NCBI GenBank assembly: GCA_963855995.1
Contig: OY979718.1
Span: forward strand, 38,749,059 to 38,813,058
Direction: 5' to 3'
Source: Muricea muricata
Taxonomy: Eukaryota; Cnidaria; Anthozoa; Malacalcyonacea; Plexauridae
DNA: 64,000 bases
Shown here one piece after another: positions 11,946 through 21,739 of the stretch; position 1 is the first letter of the stretch; the number at the start of each line of letters is the position of its first letter. The position numbers were made by a program, and so were the translations under genes. The notes below the pieces were generated by a model that did no database searches, was not told the origin of the DNA, and was given only the letters and a program-made list of their open reading frames with translations.

Positions 11946-12125
11946 AAACGTACACAGTACGAGGTCAAAGCAGGAGACGCGGTTATAATCAAAACAGATG
12001 ACAAGAACCGTGAAAAATGGCCACTTGCTATTGTAGAACGGTTATTTCCTGGTCCAGATCGTGTTAAGCGAGCTGTCCATCTGAGAACTAAAAACAGCCT
12101 ATTGGAAATTAGACCTGTTTAGTTC
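11946..12125 (+). pseudogene. BEL/Pao retrotransposon integrase C-terminal (DUF5641-like) fragment
   Basis: Reads VKAGDAVIIKTDDKNREKWP, then IVERLFPGPDRVKRAVHLRT and LEIRPV, ending at a stop (12120-12122). This is the SH3-like C-terminal domain that follows the integrase core in BEL/Pao polyproteins: a GD.V.I......WPL...E..PG.D...R.V..RT pattern. It is fused in frame to the LINE C-terminus just upstream, so the boundary (~11946) is a recombination or insertion junction. No integrase core or RT lies on this strand. Confidence 0.75.
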
Positions 12126-12126
12126 G

Positions 12127-13052
12127 GCAGCTAGACGCCGATATACTTACCATGTCGAGGGGCAATTCTATTTTGGTTTAATCTTGTTCCTTTAAGGTTA
12201 GTAAGCATATTTTTGCTTCTCGGGCAGGTTGAAATTTCTTCCAGGCTCTTGCCAACACGTTTTTCGTCGATATTAGCTACTATAAAACTGTACTACAGTC
12301 AAAAAGGTGATATCTCAAATTCAATTTTAGAAAAAAATACTAACATCATCAGAAAGCTCATAAAAAAAACTAGATATATGATTATGACATTTAAATGGTC
12401 ACCCAGATTTTTCAAGCAGTTTTCAAGTTATTGATCCTTGAAACTACAAAAAAGTGCTAAAGTTTCACAAAACGTCTAGGCACTACTAAAAAAATATGAT
12501 TTCGAAGACTAACAACTTACTAAGAACTAGAAAAATTAAGGTGACCATTTAAATGTCTTATATGTAGTTTTTTACAGGCTTTCTGATGATCCAAGTTAGT
12601 TCGTTCGAATTCATTACACTATTGTCCGAGATCTCTTGTGATTGTGTTCACAATAATAGAGAAGATAATGTCTTTCTTATCGTTTGCTTTTGCTAATATA
12701 TTCGCTGAATATTAATGATATGAATACATTATTTGCTACGAATACAGTCAAGAATTGCTTGTATTTTGCTTCAAAAGTCGAAAATGAAAAATCGAACACT
12801 GTCAATCGACGCGGAATATTGCTTAGAATAATATTGCTTAGAATAATTAAGTTTCATTTCGATCAGACAAGTGATGACGGAGCCTTAGGGTTTTTTCAAA
12901 GAGCGTCAACCCCTAACAACAAGAACAAGAAGATTAGCAGCGTTTGGGGACCAGTTCCTGGTCCAAAAAGACAAGATAAAACCAAAATAGAATAGCCTCT
13001 CGTTATATGGTAAGTAAACATGCTTTTTTGTACCTCTAGCTGCTAGACTAGT
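12127..13052. repeat. Inverted arms flanking a hairpin MITE, downstream of the BEL fragment
   Basis: The sequence after the BEL stop (GGCAATTCTATTTTGGTTTA, about 12160-12181) is repeated in inverse at about 12976-13000 (AAAACCAAAATAGAATAGCC), with further matches outward (TACCATGTCGAGG versus CCTCTCGTTATATGGTA). The arms are ~70 bp and imperfect. They probably represent two inverted copies of BEL LTR/3' sequence, brought together by rearrangement. LTR ends are not definable here. Confidence 0.5.
12344..12592. mobile_element. Foldback MITE, ~250 bp
   Basis: The left arm 12344-12402 (CATCATCAGAAAGCTCATAA ... ATTTAAATGGTCACC) pairs with the right arm 12540-12592 (GGTGACCATTTAAATGTCTT ... GGCTTTCTGATGATCC), with a central ~135-bp spacer. 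It has no coding capacity. Target duplication not clear. Confidence 0.6.
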
Positions 13053-13121
13053 TCAGCATTTTTTGTCCCCTCGAGATGCAGTGCAGTGATGCAAAGGAAA
13101 AGATCCATAAACCACAGCTTA

Positions 13122-13405
13122 CAGTCAAAATACAAAAAGTGTCCCGCATCCGCTTCTGTAGTCTGTTGCGATTTACTGTAGTTTGTGGTATTTTCCGTAT
13201 TAGATATCGATTAAACGCAATACAATATATATTTCGCACCATTTATCATCGCAAAACTCTTACTTTGTTGAAACATATCATTTCAAAAACGATAATTGCA
13301 ATATTTGCAGATAAATCGCTTCTCGCTACTGAAAAACAGAACAAAGTACAGTAAATCACAACAGAGTACAGAAGCGGAAGTGGGACACTTTTTGTATTTT
13401 GACTG
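13122..13405. mobile_element. Tc1/mariner-type MITE, 284 bp, TA target duplication
   Basis: TIRs start CAGTCAAAATACAAAAAGTG and extend ~60 bp on both sides (13122-13180 and 13346-13405) with a few mismatches (CCGCATCCGCTTCTGTAGTC versus CCACTTCCGCTTCTGTACTC). Flanked by TA at 13120-13121 and 13406-13407. Internal sequence is AT-rich and non-coding. Unrelated in sequence to the 7474-10682 element. Confidence 0.85.
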
Positions 13406-13849
13406 TAACCCTAATGAAAATTTCAGCGATCACTGAACACGAGATGGAAGAGATCTGAACAATGATTATTTAAGAAACATTTTGCAACTGTACCAACTTA
13501 TGTAACGGTAACTGTTCAAAATATAAGCAGTCTCCTTTAGAGCATGTAATTCAACTGTAAACGTGCATGGGGGGCGGGGGGGGGGGGGGTGTCGGAAACT
13601 GATGTGGGCTATGCATACGTATGACTATATTAGGAACTTTATTTGAGCGACGGGCCGGAGTGATATTGTGATAATACTTGTATCTCTGTTATTTCATGTT
13701 TAAATGTGCCTAAAATTGAATGATCCGCAGTCCCCTATTGCAAACGGCAGTTAGCAAAACCAACGTACGTAAGTCCTATAGTTTTGATTGTTATTGTATA
13801 AGTAGTTTTATTAGTCATTGATAGTGTTAATACTTAGTTACTTGTCGTG

Positions 13850-13965
13850 TTTCCGTTCGAACCTACAATCATTCTATTTCTACCTACAATCATTCTATTT
13901 CTACCCACAATCCTTGTACCTGCAATCTGTACCTATAATCATTGTATCTACGATTCTACAATTTA
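13850..13965. repeat. Short tandem repeat of CCTACAATCATTCTATTTCTA
   Basis: About five degraded units (ACCTACAATCATTCTATTTCT, CCCACAATCCTTGTACCTG, CCTATAATCATTGTATCTA). Upstream at 13568-13590 is a G-homopolymer interrupted by one C. No gene between 13410 and 14900. Confidence 0.6.
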
Positions 13966-14099
13966 TTCATCTAAAGTCAATCCAATCTACTCCTGAGCTA
14001 CAGGTCACATATCGTGTTTTTCAACTGCAACCACGATGCGTGACTTGTGCAAAAGGCTTCTTTGTATTGAAATAAATTTATTAGAAGACGTTACTAACA

Positions 14100-14770
14100 T
14101 TAGAAGTTATTATAATTAAACCAACTTTCAAAATATGCACGTTAGAATACGACGTAATTACAACGTTCAGACAACGTTCACATAAACTTAATTAGACCAA
14201 CTTTGAAAATACGACGTAATTACAACGTTCAGCAGGTAGTTCAGCAGACGAATGTAATTCAAACAACAGATGAGATAATCGTTCTCATGATATGTTGCTT
14301 GAATTCCATTTAACCCAACTGAAATGCGACGTATATGTGCCGAAGACATTAATGAAAATGTGGCATTTTACCGCTCATTCTGGTTTAATGCTTCGACACG
14401 GCTCCTGCGTGGCGGATAAAGGAGACCTTACATACGTTATTATACACTGGTAAACAATCAACTTAGCGAACATGAATCTCAACGTTCAACCAATGTTGAG
14501 ATAACGTCATTATAGCTACAACGTAAAATTGAACGTAGCGAACGTTAATTTCAACGTTCAACCAAAGTTCATTCAACGTTACTATACAACGCAAAAATAT
14601 CACATTTAACGCCGTCAATCTCAACGTTCAACCAACGTTGATACAATGTCTGGGGCCTTTATTAGGAAAGACAATGTGATTGGAGCGTTGTATTAAAGTT
14701 AGGTCATGACTTCTTAACGTAAATACAACGTTCATCCAACGTTGGGATAACGTTGTGTGCTAGCTGGGAA
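14100..14770. repeat. CAACGTT-rich dispersed/tandem repeat block
   Basis: Phrases TCAACGTTCAACCAACGTTG and CGACGTAATTACAACGTTCA recur (about 14150, 14214, 14478, 14550, 14620, 14730), including a ~60-bp direct duplication at 14111-14172 and 14180-14233. The block ends at GTGTGCTAGCTGGGA (~14755). AACGTT is palindromic, so the array is rich in small hairpins. It looks like a non-autonomous repeat family of the host; no ORF. Confidence 0.6.
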
Positions 14771-14902
14771 TTCCCTTGCTATGAAAGTTCAGGAGACATC
14801 AGTAAATTTAGGAGGTAATGACATATGTAATCCATGACTAGCGTTGGCCATAATTTTGTCCCACAGCTTCTTATCCTTTGTATTTATAATAACAATAATA
14901 TA

Positions 14903-15229
14903 CATGGTGAGTAAAAAAAAACTGATGCTCTTTCAAATTCAAATTAGCTGCGAATTGCATTACGGTGTATTCCCATGGGTATACAGAGAAGAGATCGTGA
15001 TTTAGTACACAGTACGTAAACCACAAAGACTCTATGTTCCGTTGTCAATTGCACCATGTTGTCGTGTTTCGGACTTTGTCTTGTTTCTGACAATTCTTGC
15101 ACGGCCAAAATTATGCATTTTAACTTCCACTGGGAATTAGATTTTGTTTTAGATCAACGTCTGTCAAATTGCAAGAATGCAATGCTGCTAGTTTGAATTT
15201 CAATAGTATCAGTTTTTTTACTCATCCTG
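14903..15229. mobile_element. Mariner-type MITE with CAGGGTGAGTAAAAAA-like ends, TA target duplication
   Basis: Left end CATGGTGAGTAAAAAAAAAC, right end (inverse) CAGGATGAGTAAAAAAACTG, flanked by TA at 14901-14902 and 15230-15231. About 327 bp, non-coding. The AC(A/T)-rich start after CAGGGTG is the usual form for Tc1/mariner MITEs. Confidence 0.7.
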
Positions 15230-15242
15230 TACTTTCTACTTA

Positions 15243-15348
15243 GTCACGATCTGTTCTCTGTATACCTATGGGAATACTTAAAGTTCCGCAATGAAATTCG
15301 CGGCTAATTTGAATTTGAAAGGGCATCAGTTTTTTTTTACTCACCCTG
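15243..15348. mobile_element. Truncated inverted copy of the adjacent mariner-type MITE family
   Basis: Its right end at 15348 (inverse: CAGGGTGAGTAAAAAAAAAC) is followed by TA (15349-15350), and its body matches 14903-15000 in inverse, including the GATCGTGA...GTATACAGAG phrase. Only one terminus remains. It sits directly against the 3' end of the LINE relic to the right. Confidence 0.65.
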
Positions 15349-17430
15349 TACAGTTTTTGGATGGAATGTCCATACTTAAATGCTCGTTGAAACAATTTGT
15401 CAATTTGAATCAAATATTTGTTGTAGGATGCACATCCCCAAACCTCTGTTCCAAAAACCAAAGCAGAAACTATAAGGCTGTAGAAAAGTAAATCCAAATC
15501 TTTTTTAGAAAAGCTGTAATATTTGCAAACACGAAGAATGTACATTCTACTACGAGCTTTACTCATAATTTCATTAAAGTGATTGTCCTAATTCCCAGGT
15601 TTCTCATGCATGGTAACACCGAGTATCTTTAACCAACTTTTCCGAGTTATCGTTGGTAACGGCTCAGGGAGTGGATACGTTACATTACCATGTATCATCA
15701 TGTCCCAAGTTTTCTTTAAGTTTAATTCCATACGATTTCTACCAGACCAGTCGATTATATTCTCTATTTCAATCACCGAGGTATCATTATCATTTGTGAC
15801 TTTAACTCCAAGATTTAGGTCATCAGCAAATTTGACAAGGAGATTAGAGTCCAGTACAGTTTTAATATCATTTATCATAATTGAAAACAGGAGGGGTCCT
15901 AATACAGTCCCCTGAGGAACTCCACGATTAGTGGGAAGATATTCAGTTTTAATACCATCGACACAAACAAGTTGATATCTATCCTTAAGGAAGTTTATCA
16001 TCCAATTTATTACATAAGGATTAATGGGTAACTTCTTTCTTTTATCACATAGAACATCATGTGGCACTGAATCGAAGGCTTTCTTGAAGTCAAAAGAGAA
16101 CACTCTTACCATTTTTGCACCGCGATCTAGCCATTCAAGCCAAGTGTGTTGGGCTTTAATTAGAGCTGTTGTTGAACTATGGTTTTCCCTATAGGTAAAT
16201 TGATCTTTGTGGATTTCATTCTCCATCACATTATTCTTTCGAAGAGCCGCATGATTATGTTGGTTAGGGAAATGGGTCAAGCTGACTGCATTCAGTTAAA
16301 GGAGAGACTTTGGGGATAGCTAAAAGGTTTGCTAATTTCCACAAATCCGGAATGACGCCATTTTGGAGTGAAGTGTTAAAGATTGTTGTGATCACAGGTG
16401 CAAGGTCGTATGCATAGTCTCTCTGAAACCAGTATGGTAGATCGTCAGGCCCAGCTGCAGTTGGTTTTTGCTTAAGTAGCAAATTTACAACACTGTAGAT
16501 AGATATTTTTGGAAGCCTGGTACCCTCAGCAATACTTACGGATACCGGGGCGGTGTAGCTGCTATCTGTATTAATACTCTGGAAGTACATGTTAATAACC
16601 TGAGGATCACGCAGAGTGCTTATTGAAACTTCACTATTTGATCGGCCAGTTATTCCATTTACCACCAACCACCATCTTTTCGATCCACGAGTCTGACTCT
16701 TATAATTTTGATTAACTGCCTTCAATTGATTTTTCCGTATAAGTTGACTTATTTTTTCTTGAAGCAAGTCTCTTTATAGCTCTTACTTTAGTCCATAGTT
16801 GAGGAATGTTGGTTATGAATACATCAAGTGTTCTAACACCTCGGGATGAAATTTTGATGATTTGTGCAAGAGAATGTTGATTTAATAGACTATTTATATC
16901 CAGCTGGTTTACATCGCCTGCGATAATTAATCTGGCATTGGAAATGGATGACAATAGACGTTCAACAGCATCAATTAGAAAGTCCAGGAAATCCCCGGGT
17001 GGATACTCGGATGAAGGAGGGTGAATTCAGAATTTAGTGTAGAAATTTTGGCCCACAAACATTCATAAGGATTTTGAAAACCATACAAACGTTCTAATTT
17101 CCAATCCTTTCTACAGATAACAGCCACTTCTGTTCCCTGTCGGTTTTTTCTATCTTTGCGTATCATAGAAAACTCATTTGGACACACCAGATGGCTAGGA
17201 ATAGCCGGTTTAAGCCATGTCTCTGTAATTATGCACAAATCCACGTTATTTTTCATGAGTTCCAAATGAAGTGCAGCAGATGCGTCCGGTTTAACTAAAG
17301 ATCTAGCATTTACAACTAAACCAGTAGGAACAATGCGTCGCCTCGGCGGACCAGATTTATTCATATTAAAATCAGTTAAAACTCGAGGTCTGATGGCTTG
17401 GTGGTGCCTTGATCCTACCTGACGATTTCT
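15349..17430 (-). pseudogene. LINE ORF2 (AP endonuclease plus reverse transcriptase), CR1/jockey-like, decayed
   Basis: Minus strand. Endonuclease start near 17340 (VVNARSLVKPDASAALHLEL, then NNVDLCIITETWLKP). C-terminal endonuclease motifs are near 16930-16800 (LIIAGDVNQLDI, GVRTLDVFITNIPQLW) after a deletion of the middle. RT: linker with RGSKRWWLVVNGITG (~16680), KPTAAGPDDLPYWF (~16450), KDQFTYRENHSSTTAL, FSFDFKKAFDSVPHDVL (~16090), NRGVPQGTVLGPLLFSIMIN (~15920), catalytic FADD (~15835), then a thumb region (LIVSALVFGTEVWGCASYNK) to 15349, where a MITE cuts it off. Frameshifts lie near 16970, 16770, 16280 and 15590. Inactive copy. Confidence 0.88.
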
Positions 17431-20400
17431 CGTTGTGATTCTAACTGGTATTGCAGCCTCTAAACATATGTTGAAACGTTCACAAATCTGGTCATTCTCG
17501 CTTTTTGGTCAGCTTTCTTGCCAGTTAAGTTTGGTCGCCATGGCTTGCATGTTACAAATTTAGGCCAAAAGTGTTCATGTTGCACTAATGGAAGGGAAGG
17601 AGAAGGGATGTTAACCTTAGCAGAGACTGCCCCTTTCCGTTTACTTCGGAAGATAGTACAGTCAGAGTAGGGGTGACTCCCCGATCTCCTACGGTGGCCG
17701 ACAAGGGCAACACAAATATTTAGATGAAACACAAAAATAAAGGATAGAACACACTTATAAGATGAACACGTTTACCAAGTACACGGAGCGCACGTCGTTA
17801 ATACGCAAACATGTTTATTAAGCGAACACGTTCATTAAGCGAACACGTTTATTAAGCGAACACGTTTTTTAGGCGAACACATTTATTAAGCGGGGTTAGG
17901 ATAAAGGGCGGATACGGACAGACGGCGGATACGGACAGCGGACGAATGGAGGGATAGATGGCGGACCGACGGATAGCATGTTTTCTCGCTAAATGTAAAA
18001 TGATAAAGGATTAAATGCGGATATGGCCTAAAACGCGCAAATTATCCTTTTAAAAGTGATATCCGCGTATTTTTTTATCCGGGTTTTATTCAAACATGCA
18101 GACAAAGTTTAATGAATCGCTTTAACGTCTAAGATCCAGAACTTTAGTAGAACTGCAATGAATTTAACAAAATAATGTAACAACCAACAACAATATAAAT
18201 AAGAATGAGGCGTCAGTGCATTGCATGTCATTGTCTACACATATTCCCCGTGTATTTTATCTAAAAACTATTTAATTACAGATATCGTATGAAACTCCAT
18301 AATGAAGTGGACTTTAGTATAGACATAGATGAAAAATATACCAGATGTGTAACTTCATACAAAAAGTTGTTCCACAGTCGCCATATATGTTCCTAGCAAA
18401 TGTCGCTCGCGCAATATTCGTCATTATTCCTCATTTGATAATAACTCGCAACAATTCGTAATAATTTGTGTCGACGGTGTCGTGGCTTGGATATGATGCG
18501 TACGTCTAGGGAAATTTGAGCAGACGAAATCCTATGAAGGTATACATCTGGTAATTCCTTAATCTGTGTTGCAGATAACATGATTCTCGAATTTGTTTGT
18601 TCCAAAAATCACGACATTGGAAAGGGTATACGTTCTTAATGCACTAACAATTTACAACCTATATTTTTAAACATAAATGAAAATATTAAGAAAAAATAGT
18701 TGAAGCAGCCACCTTGCTGACCCACTGCCCTTCCCTCTCCCCCTCCATTATTAATGACCGGTCCCTACAATGGCGTAGCTTCACATGACCATGACAAAAT
18801 GAGAGCGTTTGTACATTTTAATAAAATGCATTGTGGTCAGAAATTGTTTTAAACAGTTTAGGTCTCGTAATGACAGGCGTATAACAGGCTTTTTCTCTGT
18901 GCATGCTAACATTTTATGGTATATTTTTGTGATGCATGAAATGTACAAGCCGCTGTCATTTTGGTTTTAGACCATTATATTTCTTCAAAGAGCCTTGAAT
19001 GGTTATCCGTAAATGTGCCATGAGTGTACTAAATCCAGTTACGCGCTTTTCACACGCACGGAAAACTTTCAATCTGTCTTCTTTAAAACTTCACAAAAGT
19101 TCTGATTACCTTGATAAATACAATTTAAATAATATAGAAAACTAAATTCTGCCTTTTCATTTTTTTAGCTGTTCCAGGGTTCGTGGACTTGCAAGGCCTT
19201 GAATTTTTGTTTTCAAATTCAAGGACATTTAAGCACATTCAAGTTTTGTACGAACCCTGTTGTTCGATCGATGGGTAACTTTTCCATGCGTACATGCACG
19301 TATGAAAAACGCGTAACTGGAATGCAGCCTTAAGATCGTGCTTAGGCCATATCCGCATTCCTTTTGGATAAAACGTGGATATCACCTTTAAATTACATCG
19401 TCCGCCATCTATCCGTCCGTATCCGCCCTTTATCCTAACCCCGCTTAATAAATGTTTCGCTTAATAAATGTGTTCGCTTAATAAATATGTTCGCTTAATA
19501 AATGTGTTCGCCTAATAAATGTGTTCGTTTAATAAACGAGTTCGCTTAATAAATGTGTTCGCTTCATAAACGTGTTCGCTTAATAAACATGTTCGTATAT
19601 TAACGACGTGCACTCCGTGTACTTGGTAAACGTGTTCATCTTATAAATGTATTCCATCCTTTATTTTTGTGTTTCATCTAAATATTTGTGTTACCCTTGT
19701 CAGCCACCGTAATCTTCAAGGTAAGATTGAATTTGATTCTCTTTGACACTTTTGGCGATTCCAGTTAGAAACAGTTGCTTGGTTCTATTTCTCTTTCTCT
19801 CCGCAACTCCCATAAACCCATCGTCAATAACGACGGGTTTATTCGCTGGTAGTTCAATGGCTTTTGTCAGTCCACCAGAAATATTAGGGACTGGATGTTT
19901 AGTCATTTCGGGAGCAGCGCTGGGGACAAGCTGGGAAGCCACAACTTCTGCGTGTGTTGTTTTTTCAGACGTTTCTCTTGTGTTTTGTAATTCCATAGCT
20001 CTTTCATCAGCTAATGGACCATTCTTTGGATGTTCCTCATTCCAATTGTTTACAGTAGTGTTAATTGATTGATCGGGAACATTAGGAGTGTTTATTGCTT
20101 CTGCGTCATAAATTTGAGCCTGTTTTGCATACTCATTCGTTGGCGAGGTTCAGTTGACTCGTCAAAGAGCGCTTTCTTTCCTGAGTTCATAAAGTCCTGA
20201 AGTTGCGATAAGAGTCGAATAGCGACTGAATTGCTTCACCATTGGCCGACTGGCCGCATTTGAGGTCCTCAATGTCATGATAAATGTCAACTGATTTATT
20301 TGAGGGAAGGCCTTGCGCATTTATGCCGTCGCCGCCATTACATATTTGTTCACATAGTTCATTAGCGATATTTACCGCTTTTCCCCCGGACACCAGCAAA

Positions 20401-20480
20401 ATACACTTTCTCCAACATATCATTACGCTTTCTGAGGTAAACAACTTTTTTTCTCCTCCAGGATGCGACCACATTCCGTC
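17431..20480 (-). pseudogene. LINE ORF1 (RRM-like nucleic-acid chaperone), split by a foldback element
   Basis: The 5' part on the minus strand is 19996-19711 (RKRNRTKQLFLTGIAKSV, KENQIQSYLEDY). It resumes at 17690 with GVTPTLTVLSS, shifts frame, and continues as KRKGAVSAKVNIPSPSLP then QHEHFWPKFVTCKPWRP to about 17460. The FLTGI...I..YL and FWP.FV.CKPW motifs are typical of the ORF1 that precedes this kind of ORF2. Open sequence further upstream (20474-20187) is in the right place for the ORF1 N-terminus but carries no recognisable domain. Joining across 17691-19710 with one 8-bp target copy gives LEDRGVTPT in frame. The gene is then ORF1 followed at once by ORF2, as in an intact LINE. Confidence 0.72.
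17691..19710. mobile_element. Non-autonomous foldback transposon, 2.0 kb, ~370-bp TIRs with internal tandem repeats, hAT-like
   Basis: Left arm 17691-18060 and right arm 19337-19710 are inverted copies beginning ACGGTGGCCGACAAGGGCAA. Both arms carry a ~19-bp tandem repeat (TTAAGCGAACACGTTTA; five units left, about nine right) and a block of GGATACGGACAGCGG-like repeats, then a GATATCC-rich inner part. The centre (18061-19336) is non-coding AT-rich DNA. Flanks GATCTCCT and AATCTTCA agree at 5 of 8 positions, and removing the element with one copy restores LINE ORF1, so an aged 8-bp duplication (hAT type) is likely. Subterminal repeats fit hAT elements; assignment is inference. Confidence 0.75.
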
Positions 20481-20639
20481 GATTTTTTAATTCTCACTTA
20501 CGAATGTCTTTAGCGACTCGAAATCACCAATCCAAGCGATACCTAAATTGTCGCTCAACAAAGTTGTCGCCATGAAATCGTTCTTGGCAGTCGTTCTACG
20601 TTCTTTATTTATCGTTTTTTATATTGATTATATCGTGTT

Positions 20640-21465
20640 ACAAATCCAGATCCCTCCAGATGAATGATGTTACTGAATCAAAACCAAATGCACTCTAAAT
20701 GCATTCTGGATCTACCATGTCTTTGAAAAAGTTTATCCACCATGAACTCCATGATCATCTTAGGTACGCCCACCAAGCTTTGATGCGTTGGTTGCTATGT
20801 GAAGAACCAAATCGGCGAGCAGTTAGACCAGCCAATGAATCGGTACCATTTATTCTAAGAAAGGAATGAGCTGAAGACATGATGCCGTTTTCGGTACCTC
20901 CATCTGTTCGAAGAATTGTCGGGCAACCACCAGCTTCAATTACAGCGTCTCTAAATAGAATTCCACTTACTTCAGGATCATTGTTACTCATTTCAAGTTT
21001 TAACCATACCACGCGCCGACTAAACCCATCAATACAGCCATTTATAGGCAATTCGTAGGGTTTGAGTTTATCATATCCGTCGCCATGCCAACAGGTCCTG
21101 GATTGTGGATCTTCTTCTTTTCAGTCTATGAGCTCGCATGAGTCTGTTTTCAACTGGATCCAATTCCCTCAGCACGATTTCAACAGCAGATCGTGGTACA
21201 TTTATGTCATATTTTAAATGTAGTTTTCGCCACATTGCACGGTAACCGAGCAGATTTCTTGCTCCTTCGAGTTCTCTGCTTATGTTGTGTCGAAAAATAG
21301 CTTCATTTACCTTACGATGTGGGTGAGTTAATCCATATTCTTTCAAGCGATTCAAAAGAACCCTTTTTGACATCTTTGTATCCTGATATTTATCAATACA
21401 CTCAATTCTTGTACTTTCTGAACAAGTAGTACCTAATCGCTTCTCCTTCACCCATACATCCAAGC
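20640..21465 (-). pseudogene. Retroviral-type integrase core gene (rve-like, found as stand-alone genes in cnidarians and fish)
   Basis: Starts at 21463 (MDVWVKEKRLGTTC). The N-terminal helical part includes YRAMWRKLHLKYDINVPRSA, followed by RELDPVENRLMRAHRLKRR. A one-base shift near 21090 leads into WHGDGYDKLKPYELPINGCI, DGFSRRVVWLKLE, then CPTILRTDGGTENGIM (second Asp), SNQRIKAWW (third acidic position substituted) and WWINFFKDMVD, ending in stops near 20690. The HxDGyDKLkPyGfpIhGCIDGySR pattern is the integrase core of a stand-alone gene family related to Ginger-type transposases. One frameshift plus several stops make this copy dead. Confidence 0.78.
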
Positions 21466-21739
21466 TAAAAAACTACGCTTTAAATAAATATCGTAAGCAA
21501 TAATTTTTCCCACTATATTTTCACGCGTATGGCTGAAAAACCTACCTTAACCGGAAGCCACATGTTAAGTTGTAGCTCAATAAGTCTGCTTCGGAATTGT
21601 TTTAAAACCTCAACTTCATTACTAAATGCGCTTTGTGATTTCCTAATACGTTTTGTAATTTCATATGTGTTTCTTGATTTCAAAAGAGGTTTGTGATTCT
21701 AAATGTTTTTTGTGATTCCAAATGTGTTTTGCGACTTCA

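Noticed and set aside
13568..13590. G-run considered as a G-quadruplex regulatory site (also 34837-34849 and 43011-43020)
   Set aside because: Single homopolymer runs without four separated tracts; length may be unreliable in the assembly.
17790..17890. Regularly spaced repeats GCGAACACGTTTATTAA resembling a small CRISPR array
   Set aside because: The spacing is too short for spacers, the array is mirrored at 19477-19600, and both lie in TIRs of a foldback element in eukaryotic DNA.
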